NCBI GenBank assembly: GCA_045578725.1
Contig: JAZNKS010000050.1
Location: forward strand, 1 to 64,000
From: Flemingiibacterium sp045578725
GTDB taxonomy: Bacteria > Bacillota > Clostridia > Oscillospirales > CAG-272
Direction: 5' to 3'
DNA: 64,000 nt
Shown here: positions 1 to 8,294 of the stretch, one piece after another
How the letters are laid out: each line of letters begins with the position of its first letter
Numbering within the stretch: the first letter of the stretch is position 1
The notes under the pieces: model-generated
The model's input: only the letters and a program-made list of their open reading frames with translations
Told to the model about the DNA's origin: nothing
Database searches by the model: none
Made by a program: the position numbers and the translations under genes

Positions 1-1
1 T

Positions 2-787
2 TTTGAATACGCCTGGGCCGATACGCCGGCCATGAGCACCGTCAATGTCACATCCCCGCTCAGCAGCGGCATTGCGGAGGCCGAGCTTCCGCCGCCTCCC
101 CGCGATGAGCCGATCGAAACGCTTCCGCCCTATGACTGGAATCAACCGGTTCCGGAGAGCGCCTACTATCCGATCGAGCATTTCAGCGACACGGTTTTCA
201 TCGGCGACTCCCGCACGGTCGGCCTGCTGACATACACCAAGATCGAGCCCTACGAATTCGCCGCGGTCGGCCTCAACATCGGTCAGCTTTCAAACAAGAA
301 TTATATCCGCTACACCAACCCGGACGGAACGGTCGATGAGATCACCTGCATGGAGGCGCTCCGCCGCGAAAAGGGCAAGTATTCCGCCGTCTACATGGCG
401 CTCGGCATCAACGAGCTCGGCTGGAATGTCAACAATTTCATCAGCACCTACAAAAAGGTGATCGCGGAAATCCGTGAGATTGATGATGTGCCGATCTACA
501 TTCAGCTGGTGCTTCCGGTCACCGCCGCCTATTCCGAAAAGGCCCAGAACGGCATCACCAACGAGAACTGCCGGCTGTTCAATGAGCGCCTGCGCGCCAT
601 GGCCGCCGAGCTGAAGCTCTTCCTGCTTGATCCGACCGGGCTGTTCGCCCTTGAGGACGGCTCGATGGATCCCAAAAAGGTTGCCGCCGACGGCGTTCAT
701 ATGAGCTCCTACCGGGATCTGCTCACCTATTACCAGACACACATTCTGGAGCCGGAGAAATACTCCACTTTCCTTACCGACAATTAA
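2..787 (+). CDS. SGNH/GDSL-type hydrolase, 5' end outside the window
   Basis: The reading frame is open from base 2, so the true start probably lies upstream; an internal ATG at 32 exists but has no Shine-Dalgarno and sits inside what looks like a continuing linker. The visible part starts with a Pro/Ser-rich stretch, then a block I motif (FIGDSR, about codon 65) followed by a block with GINELGWN and a C-terminal DGVHMSS, the usual order of nucleophile Ser, Asn and catalytic Asp/His in SGNH esterases. Family members act as acyl or acetyl esterases on cell-surface glycans. The proline-rich lead suggests an extracytoplasmic protein with its signal or membrane segment upstream of the window. Substrate cannot be told. 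A clear terminator follows. Confidence 0.8.
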   Translation, partial: FEYAWADTPAMSTVNVTSPLSSGIAEAELPPPPRDEPIETLPPYDWNQPVPESAYYPIEHFSDTVFIGDSRTVGLLTYTKIEPYEFAAVGLNIGQLSNKNYIRYTNPDGTVDEITCMEALRREKGKYSAVYMALGINELGWNVNNFISTYKKVIAEIREIDDVPIYIQLVLPVTAAYSEKAQNGITNENCRLFNERLRAMAAELKLFLLDPTGLFALEDGSMDPKKVAADGVHMSSYRDLLTYYQTHILEPEKYSTFLTDN

Positions 788-800
788 ATCCGAAGATGGC

Positions 801-838
801 AAAGGGATGTCACGCACAGGCGCGGCATCCCTTTTTTT
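801..838 (+). terminator. Rho-independent terminator of the SGNH hydrolase gene
   Basis: An AAAGGGATG arm pairs with CATCCCTTT across a GC-rich loop and runs into seven T residues. It sits just after the stop codon and separates this gene from the convergent ruvX operon. Confidence 0.8.
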
Positions 839-842
839 GCTT

Positions 843-884
843 GCTGCTTGACAGCTGCTGCTTGTCAGCTGCTGCTTGTCAGCT
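843..884. repeat. Three tandem 14-bp repeats at the 3' end of ruvX
   Basis: Three back-to-back copies of a 14-mer beginning GCTGCTTG and ending CAGCT (843-856, 857-870, 871-884); the second and third are identical and the first differs by one base. The third copy contains the ruvX stop codon. Confidence 0.85.
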
Positions 885-1298
885 GCGATGGGAATCAAGA
901 TAATTCTGCAGAATGATCTGCGCCGACAGCGTATCCACCGCCGCCTTGCGCTTTTTGCCGCGCGTATCGGTGAAATTGAGGATCTGATGCGCCGCCATCG
1001 TGCTGCAGCGCTCATCGAACAGCTCCACGGGCAGACCGCTGTCCGCCTTCAGAAGCTCGGCAAATTCCTTAGCTTTATCAGCGCGCGGGCCGTGGGTGCC
1101 GTTCATATTGACCGGCAGACCAACCACGATTTTTGCCGCCCCGTATTCCTTTGCCTTTTCGGCGACCAGCTGGGAGGTTTTCACCATCCATGTGGATTCC
1201 ACATACCCGATTCCGTTCGCCAGCATCCCCAGCGTATCGCTGACGGCAAGGCCCGTGCGGGTATCGCCGAAATCCACGCCCAAAATCCGCTGTGCCAT
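879..1298 (-). CDS. ruvX: RuvX/YqgF-family Holliday-junction resolvase-like nuclease
   Basis: 139 aa, the normal length of the YqgF family. The RNase H-fold start is visible as ILGVDFGDTRTGLAVSD with the first metal-binding Asp, followed by IVVGLP and a late DERCSTMAA segment and a C-terminal AVDTLSAQIIL block holding further acidic residues. The protein is predicted to act on Holliday junctions or in 16S rRNA 5' maturation, both proposed for this family. Its ATG shares one base with the stop of the upstream kinase gene, so translation is probably coupled; it is the last gene of the minus-strand operon. The stop codon lies inside a 14-bp tandem repeat. Confidence 0.92.
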   Translation of the reverse strand: MAQRILGVDFGDTRTGLAVSDTLGMLANGIGYVESTWMVKTSQLVAEKAKEYGAAKIVVGLPVNMNGTHGPRADKAKEFAELLKADSGLPVELFDERCSTMAAHQILNFTDTRGKKRKAAVDTLSAQIILQNYLDSHRS

Positions 1299-2233
1299 CA
1301 GAGAACAATCCCCCGGCTGCGGATGAATTCGGCCACCTGATCCTCATTTGGAATCGAGCTGGAGGCGCCGGCCTTGCCGACCACCATCGTTCCGACCGCA
1401 TTGGCATACTTGACCGCGCGGATGATATCGCCGGTCTTCAGATATTCGAGCGTCATGGCCGCGGTGAAGGCATCGCCGGCCGCGGTGGTATCCACAACCT
1501 CGCCCTCATAGGCGGCAAGCAGCTGGGAATACCGGCCGTCATGGATATAAGCGCCGCGTCCGCCGAGCTTGATGACCACATACTTGCAGTCCACCTTCGA
1601 CATGAGCGTAACAGCGGCCCGGAGGCAGTTTTCGCTGTTGTTTGGCATGATGCCGGTCAGCGCATAGGTTTCGCTTTCGTTGGGGGAGATGACCTCCAGC
1701 GGAGCCAGCCGGTCCAGCGGGAAATCGGTACGGGCGGGGCCGGCATCCAGAAAGATCGGAATTCCATGCTTCTTCGCGTACTTCGATGCGGTGATGACCG
1801 CCTCATCCGGGATTTCCAGCTGCATGAAAAGCGCATCGGGCAGGCAGGTGAAGGCATCCTCGATATCGTCCTCGGTCAGATTCATGTTCGCGCCGGGATA
1901 GACGATGATCCGGTTGTTTCCGTCCTCCTCCACCAGAATGGAAGCGAGGCCGGTCGCGGCGCTTCGGTCCATTTTGACGAAGCGGGCATCAATGCCGCTC
2001 TCGGTGTAGAGATTTTTCAGCCGCTGGCCATGGGTATCGTTTCCGACACGGGTGCAGAAAATGCTGTCTGCGCCGAGCTTGGCCAGCGCCATCGCCGCAT
2101 TGGCACCCTTACCGCCGGGAACATAGGCATACTCCCGGCGCTCGATGACGGTCTGACCGGCTTCGGGAACCCGGCCGACATTCATCACGAAGTCCATGTT
2201 GGCGCTGCTGACTACCAGAACTCTTTTTTTCAT
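1298..2233 (-). CDS. rbsK: Ribokinase-type PfkB carbohydrate kinase
   Basis: 311 aa when started at the ATG at 2233, which has a GAGAGGGA ribosome site at good spacing; the in-frame TTG eight codons earlier is unlikely. Both PfkB signatures are present: PGGKGANAAMALAKLGA near residue 40 and DTTAAGDAF near residue 250, with the catalytic Asp in the second. The protein phosphorylates a sugar such as ribose with ATP in the cytoplasm; ribose is the best guess because of the ribokinase-like signatures, but no transporter for it is next door. It lies 13 bp after purM and overlaps ruvX by one base. The symbol is by family resemblance; a nucleoside or other sugar could be the real substrate. Confidence 0.85.
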   Translation of the reverse strand: MKKRVLVVSSANMDFVMNVGRVPEAGQTVIERREYAYVPGGKGANAAMALAKLGADSIFCTRVGNDTHGQRLKNLYTESGIDARFVKMDRSAATGLASILVEEDGNNRIIVYPGANMNLTEDDIEDAFTCLPDALFMQLEIPDEAVITASKYAKKHGIPIFLDAGPARTDFPLDRLAPLEVISPNESETYALTGIMPNNSENCLRAAVTLMSKVDCKYVVIKLGGRGAYIHDGRYSQLLAAYEGEVVDTTAAGDAFTAAMTLEYLKTGDIIRAVKYANAVGTMVVGKAGASSSIPNEDQVAEFIRSRGIVL

Positions 2234-2246
2234 AGCTCCCTCTCTC

Positions 2247-3413
2247 TCAATATTCAAAGGTTTTGCCGCAATCCTTAATGGTAACGTGATTCAGGCCGTC
2301 GGCCGATGCCTCGGTATAGCCGACAATCTTTGCCTCCACGCCGTACTTCTTTGCGGTTTCGATCATGAAATCCGCATCGGCGCGGTCGCAGTAGAGCTCC
2401 ATGCGGTGGCCCATGTTGAAGACCTGATACATCTCGCGGTCGCCGATGTCGCCGTTTTCCTGAATAGCGGCAAAGAGCGGCGGGATTTCAAAGAGGTTGT
2501 CCTTGATGTAGTGGATGCCCGAGCCGAAGTTTTTGCACTTGGCCTGTCCGCCGCCGGTGCAATGGATCATGCCGTGAACGGCCGAACGCTTCTGATCCAG
2601 AATTTCCTTGATAATCGGTGCGTAGGTACGGGTCGGGGAGAGGATAGCATCGACAACGCTGACATCGGTGCCGGGCAGAATATCGCTGACGGAATATTTG
2701 CCGCAGTAAACCTTGGAATCGTCGATCGTGTTTGAATAGGTCTCCGGATACTTTGCGGCATATTCGTGGGAGAGCATCAGATGACGGGCTGCCGTCAGAC
2801 CGTTGGAGCCCATGCCGGCGTTGTAGGCCTTCTCATAGGAAGCCTTTCCGTAGGAGGCAAAGCCGACAATCACATCGCCCGCCTTGATGTTATCGCAGTC
2901 GATGACATCCGAGCGCTTCATACGGACAAAGAAGGTAGAGTCCACGATCAGCGTGGATACGAGGTCGCCGACATCGGCCGTTTCACCGCCGGACATCGTG
3001 ATGCCGATGCCATGGCTCTTCAGCATATCGCAGAAATCGGTGTAGCCGTCGATAACCGCCTTGATGGCCTGGCCGTCAACGCGGTGGGCATTCCGGCCGA
3101 TGGTGTTGGACAGCACGAAGCCGTCGGTTGCACCGATGCAGAGAAGGTCGTCCAGATTCATGACAACCGAATCCTGCGCGATGTTGTAGAAGGCCGAACG
3201 ATCGCCGGTCTCCTTGAACTTGATGTAGGCCAGCGAGGATTTGGTTCCGGCACCGTCGGCGTGCATAGCCGCGCAGTAGGCGGGATCGCCGCAGGGATCG
3301 GGGATAATTTTGCAGAAGGCTCCGGCAAAGAGGCCCTTATCCTGCTTCTTGATGGCGCTGTGCACCTCATCCTTGGTTGCGGACACGCCGCGGGACATAT
3401 AAGCGTCAGACAT
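2247..3413 (-). CDS. purM: Phosphoribosylformylglycinamidine cyclo-ligase (AIR synthase), long form
   Basis: 388 aa. It makes 5-aminoimidazole ribotide from FGAM and ATP in purine synthesis. The N-terminal AIRS fold carries MHADGAGTKSSLAYI and a SGGETADVGDLV block; the C-terminal half has LSPTRTYAPIIKEIL, IHCTGGGQAK and QVFNMGHRMELY, all PurM landmarks. It is about 40 residues longer than the common 345-aa bacterial PurM and recalls the long form I know from Bacteroidota, starting MSDAYMSRGVSATK. ATG at 3413 has AAAGGAGA upstream. Unusually, no other purine gene is near; it sits between nrdG and a PfkB kinase in a mixed operon. Confidence 0.88.
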   Translation of the reverse strand: MSDAYMSRGVSATKDEVHSAIKKQDKGLFAGAFCKIIPDPCGDPAYCAAMHADGAGTKSSLAYIKFKETGDRSAFYNIAQDSVVMNLDDLLCIGATDGFVLSNTIGRNAHRVDGQAIKAVIDGYTDFCDMLKSHGIGITMSGGETADVGDLVSTLIVDSTFFVRMKRSDVIDCDNIKAGDVIVGFASYGKASYEKAYNAGMGSNGLTAARHLMLSHEYAAKYPETYSNTIDDSKVYCGKYSVSDILPGTDVSVVDAILSPTRTYAPIIKEILDQKRSAVHGMIHCTGGGQAKCKNFGSGIHYIKDNLFEIPPLFAAIQENGDIGDREMYQVFNMGHRMELYCDRADADFMIETAKKYGVEAKIVGYTEASADGLNHVTIKDCGKTFEY

Positions 3414-3441
3414 GATTCTATTCTCCTTTATGTTGTTTTAC

Positions 3442-4014
3442 TTACTGAAACTCAATCGGCTGAACCGCCGTGGTGTTGGGGTAGCAGGTAATATCGAGAA
3501 TCCGCTGATTGGAGCTTCCGCGGAAGCGCAGATTCAGATCTCTCTGTTTTTCGATATAGCGGCCTTCCGCCAGATAGTTGGTGACGCTGAGCAGCTCCTT
3601 CACCGACGGCTCGGTTTCGGCCTTTTGCAGAAGATGCTCCCAGGTGAAGCCGCTGTAGGTCATGATATCCATGCCGCGCGCGATGGCCGCACGGGCAATC
3701 ACCGCCAGCTCATGGCCCCAGATGAACGGCTCGCCGCCGCTGAAGGTCAGGCCTTTGATGAGCGGATTTTTGATGATATCCTTCCAGATCCGGTCGGTTG
3801 TCACCAGCTTGCCGCCGTGATAGCCGTGGGAGGCCGGATTGTGGCATTTATAGCATTTGTGAGGACAGCCCTGCACGAAGATGACATACCGCATCTCCGG
3901 GCCGTCCACGATCGATTCGCGTGCAACGCCGAACAGGCGGATCGGCAGGCTTTCGATCGCATCGTTTGATTCTGAAAAACTTCGTCTTAACATAACTTCC
4001 TCAATTTCCGTCAT
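3442..4014 (-). CDS. nrdG: Anaerobic ribonucleotide reductase activating protein (radical SAM)
   Basis: 190 aa, typical for NrdG. The radical SAM cluster motif CxxxCxxC is read as CPHKCYKC, followed by TFSGGEPF, the GGE motif. NrdG uses S-adenosylmethionine to put the glycyl radical on NrdD, so the cell can make deoxynucleotides without oxygen. nrdD itself is not in the window. The ATG overlaps the stop of the upstream 1035-aa gene by ATGA, so the two are translated together. Assignment within the glycyl-radical activase group rests on length, on the RLFGVARESIVDGP opening and on the short cluster-binding segment. Confidence 0.88.
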   Translation of the reverse strand: MTEIEEVMLRRSFSESNDAIESLPIRLFGVARESIVDGPEMRYVIFVQGCPHKCYKCHNPASHGYHGGKLVTTDRIWKDIIKNPLIKGLTFSGGEPFIWGHELAVIARAAIARGMDIMTYSGFTWEHLLQKAETEPSVKELLSVTNYLAEGRYIEKQRDLNLRFRGSSNQRILDITCYPNTTAVQPIEFQ

Positions 4015-7000
4015 CGGCTGTGCGTCTGCTTCTGGTGCTTCCGGCTGAGAAGAATCACCGTCAGAATAGTCGCCGCCACAATCAGCAGCGCCGCACCGAA
4101 CCAGAAAGCCATCTGATACGGCTGTTCTTTTTCAGGGGAGCGCTTGCGTGCCCGCTCCTCGGCAATCAGCATTTCCAGCGATTCATCGTTGTATTCTTTT
4201 GAAAGGCCCGTCAGACTTTCCATCGACAGCGTGATCGGACTGGCACATCCGCGCACCCGGATCTGCAGGCCGGTCGTATCGGCGGCTCCCGTAAAGCCGG
4301 AGCAATCGAACACCACCGTTGCATATTCGCCGGTCGGGATCTCGGCGCCTGCCTCCCAGATCACATCGCCCGATGTAAGGCAAAGCTCGATCTGCACATT
4401 TTCCGGAGCGCCCTCCGCCTTCAGGCGAAGCGCCAGAAGAGGCGTAAGGGTCAGATTCTCCGGATATTCCAGCGGCAGAACCAGCGACATGGCCGCCGGT
4501 GTCAGTTTCTCGCCGTAAAGCTCCGGATCCAGCCGGGCCGTCAAAGCCATCCGGCTGCCGTCTGATACCACCTTCATCTCCCGGCAGTAATAGCCCGGCA
4601 AAAAGCCGGCCGACTGCGAGAAGGAGGTGAATTCAATATAGCGGAAGCGGCCTCTGATGCCGGAGGGCTCCCCCTCCAGCGCCCTGGCCGTCTGATGAGC
4701 CAGACCGGATACCGCCGCGGGATCAAAGCCCTCAAGCAGCTCCGAAAAGCTTCGGATTCCCAGCGTTTTCAGCGCTTCTTCCTCGTAGATTTTTCCGTCT
4801 GCCGATCCGAGGGAACGGATGCAGGCGGCCATTTTTTCGCCCTCGCTTCCGGCGGCAAGCTCGGCCAGATAGCCGTCAATGGCAGGACCCGCCAGCGAGG
4901 CAAAGTACCCCAGCACATACTGTGCCGTCATATCCTCCGCCTTCATGCGGGGAAATTCATATTCGCTGTCGCAGAACAGCAGGCGGATATCCGGCCTCAA
5001 ATCGGCAAGAAGCCCGGTCAGCTTCGCGGATTCGTAGGGTGTCAGCAGTTCGCCCGGATCCTCGCCCAGCCGGTAGCTGATGTCCACACAGAGGCCCCAG
5101 CCATCCTGCCCGTTCAGCTCGGCAAGCAGAGCCGGCAAAAATTCCTCCAGCCCGATCTCCCGCATAGCCGTCGCCTTATCGGCAGACCACAGATCGCTGA
5201 CCGACAGCCAGATTTTCACATCGCGGTTCACGCCGGACAGCGTATATACAGCCTTGCGGACATAGCCGGCGGCAAGAGATGCGGTATCGTTGAGCGAACG
5301 GCAGCCGGCATACATATAGTTTTCCGCCTCACCGACGATCATTCCCTTCAGGGAGCCGTCCGCATACCAGCGCTCGGCCAGATAGGCGCAGAGTGCACCG
5401 AAGTACGCCTCGCCGTCTGCCAGAGAATTGTAATCGGAATAGTTCACATACCCGTCCAGCGCATAGCGTGCTGAGAGCGTTTCAAAGCGCTCATCGTTCA
5501 TACCGCGCAGGCGGAGAATACCGTCGGTCTGCCGGCCGAGGGCGGCAATCTGCGCCGCCAGCCGATTCATGACATCGGCATTGAAATAATAATTCCGGTT
5601 CTGATATTCATAGCGGATCGCGCCTTCCTTGCCGGAAAATGCCGCATAGGCATCCAGTTCAAGAAGTGCCATCCCGGCATCGGCCTCACCGACCAGTGAA
5701 AGGTCGCTGCTTCCGACACCTTTTTTATTGGTGCCGAGTATGTAAGATGCCCCGGCCGCGATCTCAGGATTCTCAAGATATACCGGCGCGCCGATCAGCG
5801 TGTAGCTTCCGTCGCTGCTGTGAATGGCCGCGGCAAAGCGCTGCTCCAGCAGCTCCCGGCGCAAGCCGGCAATACTTAACTTCAGCTCGAATCTTGTGGA
5901 CATCGGCCCCTCGGCCAGGCATCCGGTATCGATCAGGCTTTCAAGGATTTCCGTCTCACCTTCCAGATCGTCTCCCAGCACGAACAGCTCAAGCCGCCCG
6001 TCCTGATTGGCCAGCGCGGCCTCCCGCTCCACCGTACCGGATACGATAAGCGAGGATTGATCGGCCGTCAGCCGGCAGCTGTCCACGCTGCCGCAGGTGG
6101 TGTAACCCTTCTCCTCATAGACAGGCAGAAGGCTGAGCGAATGCAGGATCACGGTGCCGTGTCCCTCTCCAAGCTGCATCCGGATGTGGGAAAGCTTGGA
6201 GGCGTCGCCCACATCGATAAAATAATCGACCGCTTCCGACTGCTTCTTCAGCGGGATCGTCACGCTCTTGTATTCGCTGAACAGGGGCGTGTTGAAGGTG
6301 GAATAATAGAGAATCAGCGATGTATTGTCCGTACGGTTGGTCAGACGGAGCCGAAGCATCCGGGTATCCCAGTCCACCTCGGGTGTCTGAAGCGAGGCAT
6401 CCAAAACGGCAATGTTTCCCGAAAAGGTGGTGATATTCAGGCTGTCTTTTTCCGGAGAGAGCTGTGCGGAAGCACCGGTCAGCCCATATCGGTCAAACAG
6501 GAAGCGGTCGGTCATTTCCCGATCCACCGGATCCCTTGCCCTGACCGAAGCGATATAATAGTCGCCGCTGTAAACCTCCTCCGATGCGGTGCTGACAAGA
6601 AGGCCGATTTCGATCTGCATCAGCTTGCCGTGACCGTCCCAGCTTCCGATATCGTAGCGGACCTCTGTCCAGGCGCCCGGAACAATCTTTTCCAGATGCT
6701 CCGTCAGAGTTCCGTCACCCGCATGAAGAATCAGGCGGGTATAATAAACCGCATCCGGATCCGCAGAAAGCGGCATCGGATAAATTTCGTAGGAAAGGGT
6801 ATGATAGTCCTGCAGATTGATTGGCTGGGCATACCGTACGCTGGCCGTACGCAAAAGACTGCCGGGGCCTTCCACGCCGTCCGTACGCAGACAGGAGCGG
6901 TCGTTTCCGTCCGGCCCGGGGAAAAGAACGGCATCAACGCCGAGCGCATTATCGGCCGCAAACCAGTCGTCATGCCCCGAGCTGAAGGAGGCCAGCATAT

Positions 7001-7118
7001 ATTCGCCTTCGATAGCTGCCCAAACGCCTCCCCGGCTCATCAGACAGAAAAGGAGCGTTCCCCACAGAAGAACCGCACCGAGTATCCGTTTTGCCCTGAT
7101 TGGCACGCCGACCGTCAC
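4011..7118 (-). CDS. Large membrane-anchored surface protein, possibly a glycosidase-like TIM barrel (DUF5722-like)
   Basis: 1035 aa. Hydrophobic N-terminal stretch (about 14-33, ending AWAA-like cleavage region) acts as a signal peptide; one C-terminal membrane helix (about 1000-1022, FWFGAALLIVAATILTVILL) is followed by a basic tail, so the body is outside the cell. Residues about 40-200 and 880-1000 look like beta-sandwich binding modules; the middle (about 510-760) holds GMIVGEAENY, IWLSVSDLWS and WGLCVDISY segments that read like strands of a TIM barrel and remotely recall DUF5722. No catalytic pair can be named. The GTG start at 7118 has AAAGGCGG directly before it and sits about 26 nt after a strong promoter; an ATG at 7140 is in another frame. 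First gene of the operon with nrdG, purM, kinase and ruvX. Confidence 0.75.
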   Translation of the reverse strand: MTVGVPIRAKRILGAVLLWGTLLFCLMSRGGVWAAIEGEYMLASFSSGHDDWFAADNALGVDAVLFPGPDGNDRSCLRTDGVEGPGSLLRTASVRYAQPINLQDYHTLSYEIYPMPLSADPDAVYYTRLILHAGDGTLTEHLEKIVPGAWTEVRYDIGSWDGHGKLMQIEIGLLVSTASEEVYSGDYYIASVRARDPVDREMTDRFLFDRYGLTGASAQLSPEKDSLNITTFSGNIAVLDASLQTPEVDWDTRMLRLRLTNRTDNTSLILYYSTFNTPLFSEYKSVTIPLKKQSEAVDYFIDVGDASKLSHIRMQLGEGHGTVILHSLSLLPVYEEKGYTTCGSVDSCRLTADQSSLIVSGTVEREAALANQDGRLELFVLGDDLEGETEILESLIDTGCLAEGPMSTRFELKLSIAGLRRELLEQRFAAAIHSSDGSYTLIGAPVYLENPEIAAGASYILGTNKKGVGSSDLSLVGEADAGMALLELDAYAAFSGKEGAIRYEYQNRNYYFNADVMNRLAAQIAALGRQTDGILRLRGMNDERFETLSARYALDGYVNYSDYNSLADGEAYFGALCAYLAERWYADGSLKGMIVGEAENYMYAGCRSLNDTASLAAGYVRKAVYTLSGVNRDVKIWLSVSDLWSADKATAMREIGLEEFLPALLAELNGQDGWGLCVDISYRLGEDPGELLTPYESAKLTGLLADLRPDIRLLFCDSEYEFPRMKAEDMTAQYVLGYFASLAGPAIDGYLAELAAGSEGEKMAACIRSLGSADGKIYEEEALKTLGIRSFSELLEGFDPAAVSGLAHQTARALEGEPSGIRGRFRYIEFTSFSQSAGFLPGYYCREMKVVSDGSRMALTARLDPELYGEKLTPAAMSLVLPLEYPENLTLTPLLALRLKAEGAPENVQIELCLTSGDVIWEAGAEIPTGEYATVVFDCSGFTGAADTTGLQIRVRGCASPITLSMESLTGLSKEYNDESLEMLIAEERARKRSPEKEQPYQMAFWFGAALLIVAATILTVILLSRKHQKQTHSR

Positions 7119-7150
7119 CGCCTTTCCGCTTTGTTTCCATACCTTTATTT

Positions 7151-7179
7151 ATTATACCATTATTCAGGCAGAAAAGCAA
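7151..7179 (-). promoter_or_regulatory. Promoter of the 1035-aa protein/nrdG/purM/kinase/ruvX operon
   Basis: On the minus strand: TTGCTT (7174-7179), exactly 17 bp, TATAAT (7151-7156). Transcription should start near 7144, giving a leader of about 26 nt. Confidence 0.8.
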
Positions 7180-7217
7180 ATGTTTTTTGCGAATTTTCAT
7201 TATTTTATAAATTTCTG

Positions 7218-7246
7218 TTGCATCCTGCGCGTTTTTTTGATATAAT
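7218..7246 (+). promoter_or_regulatory. Promoter of metA
   Basis: TTGCAT (7218-7223), 17 bp, TATAAT (7241-7246). It is divergent to the operon promoter, back to back in about 100 bp. The leader to the metA ATG is about 40 nt, too short for a SAM or T-box riboswitch. Confidence 0.8.
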
Positions 7247-7292
7247 AAGATATTCGATAAAATAATTGCCCCCACGGAGGACAGAATTACCC

Positions 7293-8210
7293 ATGCCAAT
7301 CAAGATTCCCGTCGGTCTGCCGGCCGGCGAAACCCTCGAACACGAGAATATTTTCGTCATGAATCAGTTCCGCGCCGAGCATCAGGACATCCGCCCGCTC
7401 CGGATCGCGGTTCTCAATCTCATGCCCACCAAAATCACCACCGAAACCCAGCTTATCCGCCTGCTCTCCAACAGCTCCCTTCAGATTGAATTTTCCCTTC
7501 TGCAGACAGCGACTCACCGCTCCACCCACACCTCGGCTGAGCACATGGAGGCCTTTTACCGCAATTTCTACGATGTACAGGATGAGAAATTCGACGGTCT
7601 GATTATCACCGGCGCGCCCGTTGAGAATCTGGAATTCGATCAGGTCACCTATTGGGACGAGCTCTGCATGATTATGGAATGGTCGAAAAGCCATGTTTAT
7701 TCGGTTCTGCATATCTGCTGGGCTGCGCAGGCCGCGCTCTGGTATCACTACGGCATTCCCAAGTATGCCCTGCCCCGGAAGATGTTCGGCGTATTCGAGC
7801 ACCATGCGCTCCATCCCAAGCATCCGATTCTCCGCGGCTTTGATGAGATCTTCCTCGCCCCCCATTCCCGCCACACCGAAATCCGGCGCGAGGACATCGA
7901 GGCGGTGGACGATCTGGAGCTTCTGGCCTCCAGTGAAATTGCCGGCCCGTACATCATCGCCGACAAAAATGCCCGCCGGCTGTATGTCACCGGCCATTCG
8001 GAATACGATTTCGACACGCTGGCAAACGAATACTTCCGCGATAAGAGCAAGGGACTCGATATCGAGCTGCCCTACAATTATTTCCCGGATGACGATCCGA
8101 ACCGCCGCCCGATGAATCTCTGGCGCGGTCACGCCAATCTGCTCTTCTCCAACTGGCTGAACTATTTCGTTTATCAGAACACGCCCTACGATCTGGCCGA
8201 TCTTTCGTAA
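7293..8210 (+). CDS. metAA: Homoserine O-acetyltransferase (MetA family)
   Basis: 305 aa. First dedicated step of methionine synthesis: acylation of homoserine. The MetA triad is visible: Cys142 in HICW, His in GHSEY and the Glu two residues later. Residue 111 is Glu (GAPVE); in MetA proteins this Glu is known to favour acetyl-CoA, whereas succinyl-type enzymes have Gly (GAPLG), so the product is predicted to be O-acetylhomoserine. That fits the O-acetylhomoserine sulfhydrylase at 58978-60261. The ATG at 7293 follows CGGAGGA; an upstream TTG at 7266 would place the ribosome site inside the gene. Own promoter and terminator, so monocistronic. Confidence 0.95.
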   Translation: MPIKIPVGLPAGETLEHENIFVMNQFRAEHQDIRPLRIAVLNLMPTKITTETQLIRLLSNSSLQIEFSLLQTATHRSTHTSAEHMEAFYRNFYDVQDEKFDGLIITGAPVENLEFDQVTYWDELCMIMEWSKSHVYSVLHICWAAQAALWYHYGIPKYALPRKMFGVFEHHALHPKHPILRGFDEIFLAPHSRHTEIRREDIEAVDDLELLASSEIAGPYIIADKNARRLYVTGHSEYDFDTLANEYFRDKSKGLDIELPYNYFPDDDPNRRPMNLWRGHANLLFSNWLNYFVYQNTPYDLADLS

Positions 8211-8244
8211 ATCCGGTCTAAAAGCGGGCGCTTCGGGCCATACT

Positions 8245-8278
8245 AACTCCGTCTGCATCGCTGCAGACGGAGTTTTTT
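8245..8278 (+). terminator. Terminator of metA
   Basis: Perfect 13-bp stem (8245-8257 with 8262-8274), four-base loop, followed by six T. Confidence 0.9.
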
Positions 8279-8294
8279 GATAAGGAGAACCGCT

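Noticed and set aside
843..884. CRISPR-like repeat array
   Set aside because: The 14-bp units are directly adjacent with no spacers and no cas genes are near.
7247..7292. SAM or T-box riboswitch before metA
   Set aside because: The leader is only about 40 nt from a well-defined promoter, too short for either element.
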